This document shows positions 35,984 to 45,461 of a stretch of DNA of 64,000 bases, in pieces. Source of the DNA: Lachnospiraceae bacterium (GTDB lineage Bacteria; Bacillota; Clostridia; Lachnospirales; Lachnospiraceae); assembly GCA_015056945.1 (NCBI GenBank), contig SVFH01000009.1, positions 43,260 to 107,259 of the forward strand, read 5' to 3'. Made by a program: the position numbers and the translations under genes. Every line of letters starts with the position of its first letter. The stretch's first letter is position 1. The notes beneath the pieces were generated by a model. That model did no database searches. It was not told the DNA's origin and saw only the letters and a list, made by a program, of their open reading frames with translations.

Positions 35984-37390
35984 TTACTGTTTCCCATTCA
36001 TGCAATACGTGCATAATTTGCAAGGTTCAATTCCCGTCGCTGCAATCATATCTTCAAGACGATTGTATGACAAAGTTGTGAAATTCATCTGCTTACAGAT
36101 GCACTTTTCCATCTCTTTATAATTCGCACTGTCTGAATTTGCATAATCTGCCAAAAGCTCCGGTGTCACATTCGCTTCACGCTCATTAATTACCTTTCTG
36201 GCAATCAAATCCAATTCAGAATTTGTTCGTGAAAAATTAAGATATTTACATCCGTACATAATCGGCGGACAAGCAGGTCTGATATGAACCTCTTTGGCAC
36301 CACTGTCAAAAAGAAAATCCGTGGTTTCTCTCAACTGTGTTCCGCGTACAATAGAGTCATCAATCAGTAAAAGCTTCTTATTTGAGATTAACGGCTCTAC
36401 CGGTATCAATTTCATTTTCGCAATCAATTTACGCTGAGATTGCTTTGAAGGCATAAAAGAACGCGGCCAGGTCGGTGTATATTTGATAAAAGGTCTCGCA
36501 AACGGAATACCGGATCGATTCGCATAACCAATTGCATGCGCAATACCGGAATCAGGAACACCTGCAACAAGATCTGCTTCCACATTATCACGTGCTGCCA
36601 TCAAATCACCGCAACGGTAACGCATCTGTTCCACATTAACACCTTCATAAGAAGATGTAGGGTATCCGTAATATACCCATAAAAATGCACACATTTTCAT
36701 CTCTGTCTTAGCCGGAGACATCACTTTAGCTTCCTCGTAATTGAAGTAAACCACTTCCCCCGGTCCAAGTTCTTTATATCGCTTGTATCCAAGATGCATA
36801 AAAGCAAAATCTTCAAAAGATACACAGATGGATTCCTTTTTCTTACCTAAAACAACGGGAGTTCTTCCGAAACGGTCTCGCATGGCATAAATACCATCCT
36901 GTGTCATTAACAGAATAGACATTGAACCATCAATCACTTCCTGCACATACTGCATTCCTTCTACGATGGTTTCTTTTTGATTAATGAGAGCTGCAACTAA
37001 TTCTGTCTGATTAATTTCTCCGCCGCTCATTTCCAAGAAATGTGACTTTCCGCTGTCAAACAACATCTTTGTCAGCGCGTCAGTATTATTTATTTTACCT
37101 ACTGTAGTAATGGCAAAATTACCAAAATGAGAACGAATCAGAAGGGGCTGAGGTTCATTATCGGAAATACATCCGATACCGAGATTACCATCCATCTCTT
37201 CAAAATCACGTTCAAATTTGGTTCTGAAAGGCGAGTTCTCGATATTGTGAATTGCTCTGTCAAACCCTTTCTCTTCACTATAGAGCACCATTCCTCCGCG
37301 TCTGGTTCCCAAATGTGAATGATAGTCTATTCCGAAAAACAAATCAAAGATACAACTCTTCTTAGCTGCAACGCCGAAAAATCCACCCAC
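35984..37390 (-). CDS. PurF-like amidophosphoribosyltransferase homologue lacking the N-terminal catalytic cysteine
   Basis: 468 residues with the two-domain architecture of PurF: an N-terminal Ntn-hydrolase-like glutaminase domain and a C-terminal phosphoribosyltransferase domain with the PRPP loop LLLIDDSIVRGTQLRET and RPACPPIMYGCKYL. A cysteine pair closes the protein (CKLCTYC). In true PurF the mature chain begins with the nucleophile Cys of (M)CGIFG; here the start reads MGGFFGVA, and Cys13 is not in a nucleophile context. Glutamine hydrolysis is therefore probably lost, while PRPP binding looks intact. The start codon is GTG at 37390, after AAAGGA. It precedes carB by 54 bases. It might use free ammonia, or act as a regulator; not established. 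Confidence 0.82.
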   Translation of the reverse strand: MGGFFGVAAKKSCIFDLFFGIDYHSHLGTRRGGMVLYSEEKGFDRAIHNIENSPFRTKFERDFEEMDGNLGIGCISDNEPQPLLIRSHFGNFAITTVGKINNTDALTKMLFDSGKSHFLEMSGGEINQTELVAALINQKETIVEGMQYVQEVIDGSMSILLMTQDGIYAMRDRFGRTPVVLGKKKESICVSFEDFAFMHLGYKRYKELGPGEVVYFNYEEAKVMSPAKTEMKMCAFLWVYYGYPTSSYEGVNVEQMRYRCGDLMAARDNVEADLVAGVPDSGIAHAIGYANRSGIPFARPFIKYTPTWPRSFMPSKQSQRKLIAKMKLIPVEPLISNKKLLLIDDSIVRGTQLRETTDFLFDSGAKEVHIRPACPPIMYGCKYLNFSRTNSELDLIARKVINEREANVTPELLADYANSDSANYKEMEKCICKQMNFTTLSYNRLEDMIAATGIEPCKLCTYCMNGKQ

Positions 37391-37512
37391 GATATCTTCA
37401 TCCTTTCTATTGTTACATACTTCTCTAAAGTATACTTTTTTGGCTCTTTTGTGTCAAGAAAAAAAGAGCTGTTTTTCACTTCTTTTTTTCATTGTTTCTG
37501 CATCATTTTTCA

Positions 37513-37550
37513 CAAAAACCCCTCTGAGGTTCACATAACTCAGAGGGGTT
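37513..37550 (-). terminator. Terminator of htpG
   Basis: On the minus strand ACCCCTCTGAG pairs perfectly with CTCAGAGGGGT (11 bp), followed by five T residues. It begins six bases after the htpG stop. Confidence 0.93.
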
Positions 37551-37555
37551 CCCTA

Positions 37556-39607
37556 TTACTTTGTTAATAAGAGCATTATTTTATTTGTTCTGTTCACAAA
37601 TTTAGTCATTTCTTCTGCATTAAGAGGCGCATGCTGAAGCATAGCCAAATCATACAGCTGTTCGCAGATAATAGAAACATTTTCACCTTTCGCATCTTCC
37701 AAAAGATACTGTACTAACTTGTTATTTGCATTAAGAACCAAAGTCTGGCCCTCTTTACCAAACATTCCCATATCCATTCCGGATGCTGCATACATACGCA
37801 TCATATCCTGCATACGGCGACTTTCTTCAGACAACGTAATCACAGAAGAAATTTCTTTATTTTTCAACTTCTCAAGTTTCACCAAAACATTTTCTTTCTT
37901 GATGATTTTTTTGAAAAGTTTGCCTAATTCTTCTTCCTGTACTTTTAACTCTTCTGCTGCCTTTGCAGAAGTTTTTGCTTTGAAAGCATCTGTTAAGTCT
38001 GCATCAATTCTCTGGAATTTGATACCTTCATTCTTTGCTTCCAACTGGGAAATGAAAGGCTGGTCAATATTATGTGTCAACACAACCGCATCCATTTTGG
38101 CTTTGCGGAACATGTTAACATACTGGCTCTGCTGCTGCATGTCAGTCACATAATAAATCACTTTTTCTTTCGGCTCTTCCGTTGTCTCCTCAGCTTCATC
38201 CACTACTTCTGCTTCCACCTTTTCGCCGTTTTCATCTACTGCATTTTCTTCTTCATCAATGCATTTCACTTCCAGGCATTCAGGCAAAGTCATATAAACA
38301 TCGTCAATATTCTTAAAGAGAATATAGTCTGTCATCTTTTCACAGAATTTATCATCCTTTAAGCATCCAAACTTAATGAATGGACTGATATCATCCCAAT
38401 ATTTCTCGTATTCTTCTTTCTGGGTTTTGCACATACCGGAAAGCTTATCTGCAACTTTCTTGGTAATGTATTCGGAAATTTTCTTCACAAATCCGTCATT
38501 TTGCAGTGCGCTTCTTGATACATTAAGCGGTAAATCCGGGCAATCAATGACTCCCTTAAGTAAAAGTAAAAATTCAGGAATTACCTCTTTGATATTATCT
38601 GCAATAAACACCTGATTATTGTACAACTTAATGGTTCCTTCAATGGAATCATACTCCATATTAATCTTAGGGAAATACAAAATACCTTTCAAATTAAAAG
38701 GATAGTCCATATTCAAATGAATCCAGAAAAGAGGTTCCTTGTAGTCATTAAACACCTTACGATAAAATGCAAGATAATCCTCTTTCTCACATTCAGCAGG
38801 ATTCTTGGCCCAAAGAGGAGTTGTCTCATTTAAAAGCTCCGGTCTTTTGGCAATCTTTAACTTAAGCTCATCTTCCTCTTTTTCCGGTTTAATCTCTTCA
38901 ATTACGGTATCTGACTCAAGCTTCTCTTCTGCCTTGATAACCTGTGTTTCATTGCTGTTTTCTTTAATCAAATAAATCTCAGTCGGCATAAAAGAGCAAT
39001 ATTTCTTAATGATTTCCCTTGCTCGATATTCATTGCAGAACTCATAGCAATTCTCTTCCAGATAAAGAGTAATCACGGTCCCCAACGTATCCTTGCTTCC
39101 TTCTTCCATTGTGAAATCCGTACCGCCATCACATTCCCAATGAACGGGTTTTGCACCTTCTTTAAAAGAAAGAGTATCAATTGTTACACGTCCTGCTACC
39201 ATAAATGCAGAATAAAATCCAAGACCGAAATGACCGATAATCTGATCTTCGTTTGTTTTATCTTTATATTTCTCCAAAAAATCCGTTGCGCCGGAAAAAG
39301 CAATCTGATTAATATATTCTTCTACTTCTTCCTCTGTCATACCAAGTCCGTTATCAACGAATTTCAAAGTCTTTTCTTCCGGGTTTACAAGCACTTCAAT
39401 TCTTGCTTTATAGTCTTCCGGCAATTCATATTCACCCATCATATCAAGTTTCTTCAACTTTGTAATTGCGTCACAACCATTCGAAATTAACTCTCTCATG
39501 AAAATATCATGATCTGAGTATAACCACTTCTTGATAATCGGAAAAATATTGTCACTGTTAATTGATAAAGTTCCTGTTCTTGCTGCCACTTCTTTCATTC
39601 CTTTCAT
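37556..39607 (-). CDS. htpG: Molecular chaperone HtpG (Hsp90)
   Basis: About 683 residues. The N-terminal ATPase domain shows FMRELISNGCDAITKL, VDNGLGMTEEE and IGHFGLGFYSAFMV; the middle domain has FWIHLNMDYPFNLKGILYFP and LPLNVSRSALQNDG. A Glu-rich insertion (about residues 470-510, VEAEVVDEAEETTEEPKEK) is longer than in E. coli. The start is taken as ATG 39607; ATG 39598 is possible. A perfect CIRCE element and a vegetative promoter lie just upstream, so HrcA repression and heat induction are expected. This differs from Bacillus subtilis, where htpG is not in the HrcA regulon. Confidence 0.96.
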   Translation of the reverse strand: MKGMKEVAARTGTLSINSDNIFPIIKKWLYSDHDIFMRELISNGCDAITKLKKLDMMGEYELPEDYKARIEVLVNPEEKTLKFVDNGLGMTEEEVEEYINQIAFSGATDFLEKYKDKTNEDQIIGHFGLGFYSAFMVAGRVTIDTLSFKEGAKPVHWECDGGTDFTMEEGSKDTLGTVITLYLEENCYEFCNEYRAREIIKKYCSFMPTEIYLIKENSNETQVIKAEEKLESDTVIEEIKPEKEEDELKLKIAKRPELLNETTPLWAKNPAECEKEDYLAFYRKVFNDYKEPLFWIHLNMDYPFNLKGILYFPKINMEYDSIEGTIKLYNNQVFIADNIKEVIPEFLLLLKGVIDCPDLPLNVSRSALQNDGFVKKISEYITKKVADKLSGMCKTQKEEYEKYWDDISPFIKFGCLKDDKFCEKMTDYILFKNIDDVYMTLPECLEVKCIDEEENAVDENGEKVEAEVVDEAEETTEEPKEKVIYYVTDMQQQSQYVNMFRKAKMDAVVLTHNIDQPFISQLEAKNEGIKFQRIDADLTDAFKAKTSAKAAEELKVQEEELGKLFKKIIKKENVLVKLEKLKNKEISSVITLSEESRRMQDMMRMYAASGMDMGMFGKEGQTLVLNANNKLVQYLLEDAKGENVSIICEQLYDLAMLQHAPLNAEEMTKFVNRTNKIMLLLTK

Positions 39608-39670
39608 TTCATCTCTTATCGTTCTTTTGTTTTTGAATGCGCATTTCAAACATATACATCATCAAAAAAT

Positions 39671-39699
39671 ATTCTAACTCTAAAAAAAACAAAAGTCAA
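39671..39699 (-). promoter_or_regulatory. Vegetative promoter of htpG
   Basis: On the minus strand TTGACT (39694-39699), 17 bases, TAGAAT (39671-39676). The CIRCE operator ends seven bases upstream of the -35 hexamer. Confidence 0.75.
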
Positions 39700-39706
39700 T
39701 ACAAAA

Positions 39707-39733
39707 TTAGCACTCACATTTTGCGAGTGCTAA
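39707..39733 (-). promoter_or_regulatory. CIRCE element (HrcA operator)
   Basis: Perfect match to the consensus: TTAGCACTC, nine bases, GAGTGCTAA. It lies between the end of the ppiC-type gene and htpG, upstream of the htpG promoter. HrcA binding here should repress htpG at normal temperature. Confidence 0.96.
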
Positions 39734-39739
39734 CAATTT

Positions 39740-40801
39740 CTAATTTTCCAGTGGTCTCTCCTCAAAATATAACTCATATTTCTCGAAAAAACTGTCTGTT
39801 TGTATCTGTGGGTCATTCACGAGAGAAATGGCATCCCACGATTTATGATTGATATTTCCGATTAATGTACCCAGAAACGCATCATATTCTTTTTCAAATG
39901 CAGCTTTTTTCTGTTCTTCTAAAATTAAAATCTTATTGGCATCTGTTTCTTCCTGATTAAACGTATTCAGACACTTAATAATATAATAGCCTTCCTGCGT
40001 TTCCACAACACGGCTTACTTCTTCAGTCGCAAGAGAAAAAGCAATTTCTTCATAAGCCTCACTCATTTCTCCTTTTCTGAATGAAATCTGTGTCGTGTCA
40101 CCTTCATTTACCAGTCCCTGCACAGTAGAAAAATCTTCACCTTCCATGATGCGCTGTCTTATCACCTGCGCCCGTTTGTAAGCTTCTGTTTTCAAGGATG
40201 CACTGTAAGGAACCACATGTCCGTTTGCATCCTGATGATAATTCTTTATCAGGATATGTGACACCGTAATGGTTCTTGCATCGTCATCACTAATCTCCGG
40301 ATTAACATCCTGCACAAGATAAGCATACAGCTTATTTGCAAGTGCATACTCTTCATAAGCCTGTACAACAACTGATTCTTTCAACGCAAGCGTTTCTTTC
40401 TCATACGGTGTAAGAGAATCAAAATAAATCTTGGCAGCTCGTTCGGCTTTTTGCTTTTCTTCCTTTGTGAGGGAAACCCCTTTTTCTTCAGCAAGCAAAA
40501 CCATCACTTTAATTCTGGATAACTTTGCCAAAACCGATTCTTTCAGACTATCCTGTATAGTAGTCTCACTTGTTTTGGTCTGCCATATTTCCGTCCCGTA
40601 CACTTTCTCGAAATTCTTCTGCGTATTTACAAGATAAAGCATCATCTCAGGCTTTGTACAAACAGCAGAATCGATCCTGAAAATCTCCTCTTCTTTCAAG
40701 CCACTCGTCAAAACCACATTTTTATTCCCTTTACAGGAACACATGGTGGCAACCATAACGATTGCCACCATAATAATCCATAGATATCTTTTTTTACTCA
40801 T
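39740..40801 (-). CDS. Exported peptidyl-prolyl isomerase (PpiC/PrsA-type parvulin lipoprotein)
   Basis: About 353 residues. A signal peptide with lipobox (VATMCSC) anchors it outside the membrane. A SurA-like N-terminal chaperone region (about 45-175) precedes the parvulin domain: TVSHILIKNYHQD, QISFRKGEMSEAYEEIAFSL and VVETQEGYYIIKCL. It folds exported proteins. The ATG at 40801 is preferred over a TTG five codons up. It follows glyA by 16 bases, so the two are cotranscribed, and sits directly before the CIRCE/htpG unit; being next to another chaperone gene may be chance. Confidence 0.9.
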   Translation of the reverse strand: MSKKRYLWIIMVAIVMVATMCSCKGNKNVVLTSGLKEEEIFRIDSAVCTKPEMMLYLVNTQKNFEKVYGTEIWQTKTSETTIQDSLKESVLAKLSRIKVMVLLAEEKGVSLTKEEKQKAERAAKIYFDSLTPYEKETLALKESVVVQAYEEYALANKLYAYLVQDVNPEISDDDARTITVSHILIKNYHQDANGHVVPYSASLKTEAYKRAQVIRQRIMEGEDFSTVQGLVNEGDTTQISFRKGEMSEAYEEIAFSLATEEVSRVVETQEGYYIIKCLNTFNQEETDANKILILEEQKKAAFEKEYDAFLGTLIGNINHKSWDAISLVNDPQIQTDSFFEKYELYFEERPLEN

Positions 40802-40817
40802 TCTGTACCCGTTCAAA

Positions 40818-42056
40818 TTAGTTCAAAGGATATTTTGCAGTAAGTTCATCAACAATAGCACGTGCATAAGAAACTTTCTCTTCGCCACCCTTAATAACTG
40901 CAGCGATTGCATCTGCAATCTTGTCCATATCTTCTTCATTCATACCACGGCTTGTGATAGCAGGAGTTCCAAGACGAACACCGCTTGTTACGAACGGAGA
41001 CTGAGGATCGTTCGGGATTGTATTCTTATTACATGTAATATGAGCCTGATCCAATAACTTCTCAACAGCTTTACCTGTAAGGCCGAAGTTTGTTAAATCA
41101 ACCAACATAAGATGATTGTCTGTACCACCGGAAACAATCTTAACACCTCTGTCAATAAGACCTTTTGCCAATGCCTGTGCATTCTTTGTTACCTGTAACT
41201 GATAAGCCTTGAAATCATCACTCAATGCTTCTTCGAAACATACAGCCTTAGCAGCAATCACATGCATCAAAGGACCACCCTGGATTCCGGGGAAAATAGC
41301 CTTATTAAAGTTGTATTTATCAACTGCTTCCTGATTTGCAAGAATCATACCGCCTCTGGGTCCTCTTAAAGTCTTATGTGTTGTTGTTGTAACAACATCA
41401 GCATAAGGGAACGGTGAGGGATGAAGGCCTGCAGCAACAAGACCTGCAATGTGAGCCATATCTACCATGAGACATGCACCAACTTCATCTGCAACTTCTC
41501 TGAATTTCTTGAAATCAATTGTTCTTGCATATGCACTAGCGCCTGCAATAATCATTTTAGGTTTGCATTCAAGTGCGAGTTCACGCATTTTATCATAATC
41601 GAGGAATCCGTTATCATCCACACCATAGGGAACAACATTGAAGTACTTACCGGACATATTTACCGGGCTTCCGTGTGTTAAGTGACCGCCATGGTCAAGA
41701 TTCATACCCATAATAGTATCACCGGGCTTTAATACAGCAAACTGAACTGCCATATTAGCCTGTGCACCTGAGTGAGGCTGAACATTAGCATAGTCACAAC
41801 CAAAAAGCTTCTTTGCTCTTTCAATTGCAAGATTTTCAACAACATCTACACAATCACATCCGCCGTAATATCTCTTTGCAGGATATCCTTCTGCATATTT
41901 GTTGGTAAGAACACTTCCCATTGCTGCCATAACAGCTTTACTTACCCAGTTTTCAGAAGCAATCAGCTCGATGTGGCTGTTCTGTCTTGCCTGTTCATCC
42001 ACAATTGCCTGTGCAACTGCAGCATCCACTTTTTGAATTTCTTCTAATGAATACAT
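40818..42056 (-). CDS. glyA: Serine hydroxymethyltransferase
   Basis: Interconverts serine and glycine with tetrahydrofolate, a main source of one-carbon units. 412 residues, normal length. PLP lysine in [18 protein letters not shown] (about residue 227); also [23 protein letters not shown] and [16 protein letters not shown]-like CGGAGG precedes the ATG. First gene of a two-gene unit with the ppiC-type gene. No riboswitch is seen in the short leader. Confidence 0.98.
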   Translation of the reverse strand: MYSLEEIQKVDAAVAQAIVDEQARQNSHIELIASENWVSKAVMAAMGSVLTNKYAEGYPAKRYYGGCDCVDVVENLAIERAKKLFGCDYANVQPHSGAQANMAVQFAVLKPGDTIMGMNLDHGGHLTHGSPVNMSGKYFNVVPYGVDDNGFLDYDKMRELALECKPKMIIAGASAYARTIDFKKFREVADEVGACLMVDMAHIAGLVAAGLHPSPFPYADVVTTTTHKTLRGPRGGMILANQEAVDKYNFNKAIFPGIQGGPLMHVIAAKAVCFEEALSDDFKAYQLQVTKNAQALAKGLIDRGVKIVSGGTDNHLMLVDLTNFGLTGKAVEKLLDQAHITCNKNTIPNDPQSPFVTSGVRLGTPAITSRGMNEEDMDKIADAIAAVIKGGEEKVSYARAIVDELTAKYPLN

Positions 42057-42134
42057 TTTTATTCCTCCGTAATCTATTGTTGAATTATTAAATACACATA
42101 ATCGACTGGATTATAACACAGTTTTCCTAAAGGC

Positions 42135-42429
42135 TCAAGAGGAAAATTCGGTTTGTTTCATTCTCCTCTTCGTTTCATACATACGTTCATCCGCAATTTT
42201 ATAAATCTGCTCCGCCCATTCGTCCGATTACACCTTTTCCATCAAAAGCCTGCGATAATATCTTTGCAGCACTTTTTATCAGTGCATCACCTGCCGCATG
42301 TCCGAAAGCACCATTCTCTTTCACCGGACTGTTAAAATAATCTGTTTTTTCAGGTGCATACACCTTCAAAACCCCGTCTTTATACTCAGCCTTACTTTCA
42401 TTTACCCACTTAAATGAATCAAATTTCAT
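42135..42429 (-). pseudogene. Chimeric relic: start of a DUF1349 protein joined to the end of a GGDEF protein
   Basis: The first 38 codons (MKFDSFKWVNESKAEYKDG ... EKTDYFNSP) match the beginning of DUF1349 proteins. Without a stop the frame then becomes GGDEF-like: AFGHAAGDALIKSAAKI, then VIGRMGGADL, where GGDEF has decayed to GGADL and a stop follows. In the next frame the normal C-terminal helix of a GGDEF domain continues, reading KIADERMYETKRRMKQ, to a stop at 42135. So the middle of the cyclase domain is gone, with a frameshift. It is a fused remnant of two genes. It lies downstream of ybaK and has no function I can infer. Confidence 0.75.
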
Positions 42430-42454
42430 ATCTTAATTACCTTCCATATATATT

Positions 42455-42946
42455 TCACGAAACTTCTACCGTAACCGAAGCATATTTGCCGTCACAGGCA
42501 CGTAACAAATCATTTGGTGTCAATTTAAGCTGTACCCCGATTTTACCGCCACTCACAACAATTTGTTCCAAAAACTGCGCCGAATCATCAATATGCGTTA
42601 CGTACTTTTTTTTCATGCCGATTGCAGTACAACCGCCGCGTATATATCCGGTAAGCGCATTGATTTCTTTCACTGCAATCATTTCAATATTTTTTTCTCC
42701 GACTACTTTTGCTGCTTTCTTTAAGTCAAGCTCCCGGTCAATCGGAATCACAAAAACATAGATATTTTTACTTGCCGCACGGGTAACCAGTGTTTTATAG
42801 ACCAGTTCATGTTCCAGCGAAAGTAAATCTGCAATTTTACCCGCATCAATAAACTCATCACACTCATAAAAATAACTTTGATACACAATCTTTAAACCAT
42901 CCAGAATCCGCATGGCATTTGTCTTAATCTCTTTGTTTTTTGCCAT
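42455..42946 (-). CDS. ybaK: YbaK/EbsC-type aminoacyl-tRNA deacylase
   Basis: Hydrolyses mischarged Cys-tRNA(Pro) (or a related mischarged tRNA) after release from the synthetase. 163 residues, usual length. Family residues: the conserved lysine in LVYKTLVT, then IPIDRELDLKKAAK, GYIRGGCTAIGMKK and the C-terminal VVSGGKIGVQLKLTPNDLL. Starts two bases after the mutY stop, so it is cotranscribed with mutY and probably with the DUF1653 gene. Confidence 0.95.
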   Translation of the reverse strand: MAKNKEIKTNAMRILDGLKIVYQSYFYECDEFIDAGKIADLLSLEHELVYKTLVTRAASKNIYVFVIPIDRELDLKKAAKVVGEKNIEMIAVKEINALTGYIRGGCTAIGMKKKYVTHIDDSAQFLEQIVVSGGKIGVQLKLTPNDLLRACDGKYASVTVEVS

Positions 42947-42948
42947 CT

Positions 42949-44007
42949 CTATTTCACTTCCAAATATTTTCTATATGGTGCAAATGCAGACGGCAATGGG
43001 TATTTTGTCTGCAATTCCTCCGCATCCACAAAGAAAAAATCATTCCTTTCGTCAATCTTTCGCACATCGCTGATTTCATCAATTCGAAGACGATAAGCAC
43101 GCATATGCCACTCTTTATGCGTAAAAATATGCACATGATCTTCAACTCTGGTTATCTGCAAAGGATGATATCCTAATTCCTTTGCATACGCCAGTACTTC
43201 CTCTTCATCGTATGTGCCTTCCATAACCGGCGGTTCATACATACCCGCAAGCAACCCTTTTGACGGACGTTTATGTAACGCAATCCCTGCTGTTCCTGAT
43301 AATAAAAGAAGGGTTCTTTCTTCTACTGTCCGTTGCTTTGCTTTTGACTTAACAGGTATTCTGTCAACCAGCCCCTGTTTCTTTGCAAGGCAGCTTCCCG
43401 TCCACGGACAAATATCACATTTCGGTTCTCCGTTCGGCAAACATACCGTTGCGCCCAATTCCATCAGCGCCTGATTGAAAGTTCCCGGATTCTCCGGCAT
43501 GCACTCCTGTAATTCACTCCTGATTGCTTTTAGAGTTGCGGGTTCAGAAATATTCGAAAAATCACCTTTCAATCTGGTTACAACCCGTAATACATTTCCA
43601 TCCACCGCAGGCACCTTTTCATTTCCGGCAATTGAAGCAATTGCTCCTGCAGTATACGGTCCGATTCCCGGCAATTCAATCAGCAAATCATACTTGACCG
43701 GCATTCTTCCTCCATACAAATCGCGCACACGGATTGCAGCCTTATTCATATTACGGACACGGTTATAATAGCCTAGTCCTTCCCAATTTTTCAGCAAGTC
43801 CTCTTCCTGTCCGTCAGCAAGTGCTTCCACTGTCGGGAAGCGTTCCATAAATCGCATAAAGTATGGTTTCACCGCTTCCACTCGTGTCTGCTGTAACATA
43901 ATCTCTGATACCCAAATCCGGTACGGATCTTTATTCTCACGCCATGGCAATTCTCTGGCATTCGCCCCATACCATTCACAAAGCTGTATTACCTGCTTCT
44001 TATTCAC
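42949..44007 (-). CDS. mutY: A/G-specific adenine glycosylase
   Basis: Removes adenine mispaired with 8-oxoguanine. 352 residues from the chosen start. The catalytic Glu lies in VSEIMLQQTRVEAV, the helix-hairpin-helix and Asp in ELPGIGPYTAG and AVDGNVLRV, and the 4Fe-4S cysteines in CDICPWTGSCLAKK, and a C-terminal MutT-like domain recognises 8-oxoG. Two starts are possible: ATG 44025 without a ribosome site, or GTG 44007 with AAGGGACGAG upstream; the GTG gives an eight-base overlap with the DUF1653 gene and is preferred. Confidence 0.95.
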   Translation of the reverse strand: MNKKQVIQLCEWYGANARELPWRENKDPYRIWVSEIMLQQTRVEAVKPYFMRFMERFPTVEALADGQEEDLLKNWEGLGYYNRVRNMNKAAIRVRDLYGGRMPVKYDLLIELPGIGPYTAGAIASIAGNEKVPAVDGNVLRVVTRLKGDFSNISEPATLKAIRSELQECMPENPGTFNQALMELGATVCLPNGEPKCDICPWTGSCLAKKQGLVDRIPVKSKAKQRTVEERTLLLLSGTAGIALHKRPSKGLLAGMYEPPVMEGTYDEEEVLAYAKELGYHPLQITRVEDHVHIFTHKEWHMRAYRLRIDEISDVRKIDERNDFFFVDAEELQTKYPLPSAFAPYRKYLEVK

Positions 44008-44467
44008 GTAATCTCGTCCCTTCATAGGTCTGTCTTGTGATAATACATTTCATAAGATTTTCAAACATATCAACCACATTGGTCTCTTCAATTTCAATAT
44101 CCATGGAAGCGCCCATCGCAATGAGAACCTCCTCATCTAACTTATCCTCAAGATTCTTTAAAACAGTAATCTTTTCCTGATATCCCTCTGCTTCCAAAAA
44201 AGCCATCAGGCGAGAGTCTGTCTTTGCAACAGTCTCTTTCTCTATTTTAACAAAACGAAACTCCTGCGAAGCGTCAGGATATTTCTCTTTCTCTACCGGT
44301 TCCATAAACATTGCAAGCGGTCTGACATAAACAGTATAGGGCTCATACATTGCACGATATACCACCTGACTGTCTCCGTCCTCTGAACCTACCGCAAGGG
44401 AAACTATCTCATATTCGCCACCCTTAAAATGTCTGTATTTTTCTCCTGCTTTTGGTAACTCTCTCAT
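44000..44467 (-). CDS. DUF1653-containing protein
   Basis: 155 residues. The N-terminal 65 residues form a DUF1653 domain (KYRHFKGGEYEIVSLAVGSE, VVYRAMYEPYTVYVRPLAMF), a small beta-barrel of unknown function often found as a single gene in Firmicutes and proteobacteria. The remaining helical part (about 80-155, Glu and Leu rich) is not recognised. GGAG precedes the ATG. It overlaps mutY by eight bases, suggesting cotranscription and perhaps a link to DNA maintenance, which is only positional. Confidence 0.85.
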   Translation of the reverse strand: MRELPKAGEKYRHFKGGEYEIVSLAVGSEDGDSQVVYRAMYEPYTVYVRPLAMFMEPVEKEKYPDASQEFRFVKIEKETVAKTDSRLMAFLEAEGYQEKITVLKNLEDKLDEEVLIAMGASMDIEIEETNVVDMFENLMKCIITRQTYEGTRLRE

Positions 44468-44572
44468 CTTTGCAAAGTCTCCTTCATGCTTCCAAATAAA
44501 CAGAATTATTGTATCATAGTTTCGTTGTTATATCAAATATTGTTCCTAAATATTTCTCGTTTTTTTATCTTG

Positions 44573-45292
44573 CTAAAACTTTACATAGTCAATGATATAT
44601 GCATCATTTTCCTCAATGCCACTACTAATCCCATAATCTCTGAGGCCATATGTAGTATTGCCGGCTTCCAGATAATCTTCCACGCTTTTATAATTTACGA
44701 ACAAGATGTCTGTATCAGAGCCAAAAGTATCTTTCACCAATTCTTCTGTAAGACAACTCAAATCAGAATCTGCCAAAGAAACGATAATTCGCTTTAACTG
44801 CGCATCCTCCAAAACTTCGCTCAAATTACTGCCGTCATATTTAAGAGATATCATACCGTAATAGGCGTCATCCGGAGTTATATTCTCGTTCCCAATGCAA
44901 CAATCTATATTTATCACATTCGGCAGCATCGCCAAAACCTCTTGTCTGATAGCATCCTCAATAACATCAACCTGATAATTGTCAATTCCGTCTGTGTTCG
45001 GTGATAAACCGGAAATATATACATTAAATATTTTTTTCTCATGCTCCATTTTTACATAGAAATATCCTGTGCCTGACGCCGAACCGCCCGGAATGGGACT
45101 ACCATTATATGTTTGCTCTTTCACACTTTTAACAGAGGGCTTAAATCCATATTTATTTTCAATATATTGAATTGCATTTTCTCTTCCTTGACTTTTATCT
45201 GTTTTGGACAAACCTCCGCATCCGCCTAAGAAAACTACGCAAACAACTAACAACACAACAACAAAATATTTCTTTATATACAAACCACTCAT
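44573..45292 (-). CDS. Lipoprotein of unknown function
   Basis: 239 residues. A signal peptide ends in the lipobox FLGGC (Cys about 25). The mature part opens with ENAIQYIENKYGFKPSVKSV, which resembles the start of small YxxK/PepSY-like lipoprotein families in Firmicutes, then a Gly/Ser-rich loop. No catalytic motif is seen. A pair of adjacent cysteines (DCCIG) lies mid-protein. GGAGGG precedes the ATG. The gene is flanked upstream by dispersed repeat copy C. Confidence 0.7.
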   Translation of the reverse strand: MSGLYIKKYFVVVLLVVCVVFLGGCGGLSKTDKSQGRENAIQYIENKYGFKPSVKSVKEQTYNGSPIPGGSASGTGYFYVKMEHEKKIFNVYISGLSPNTDGIDNYQVDVIEDAIRQEVLAMLPNVINIDCCIGNENITPDDAYYGMISLKYDGSNLSEVLEDAQLKRIIVSLADSDLSCLTEELVKDTFGSDTDILFVNYKSVEDYLEAGNTTYGLRDYGISSGIEENDAYIIDYVKF

Positions 45293-45375
45293 AACTTACC
45301 CTCCAATTCAACCATCTTCTTTCACTAAACATTTTAGCACATCTTCCTTCTGAAATCAAAAAGATGGTGTCACAA

Positions 45376-45434
45376 AGAGTCCGCAAGCGGACTCTCGCGC
45401 TGAGCGCGGTTGCGATAGCAACATCTTCCTTGCA
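45376..45434 (+). repeat. GC-rich dispersed repeat, copy C
   Basis: AGAGTCCGC-AA-GCGGACTCT (45376-45395, perfect palindrome) followed by CGCGCTGAGCGCGGTTGCGA and TAGCAACATCTTCCTTGCAC. It matches copy B over about 60 bases with few changes; the palindrome loop is AA instead of TT. Located in the 169-base space between two lipoprotein genes. Confidence 0.85.
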
Positions 45435-45461
45435 CACTCATTTTTGCTCTATTAATTCATT

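Noticed and set aside
45195..45437. 80-codon frame on the minus strand covering the lipoprotein start and repeat copy C
   Set aside because: It overlaps the lipoprotein gene in another frame and begins inside the dispersed repeat, without a ribosome site.
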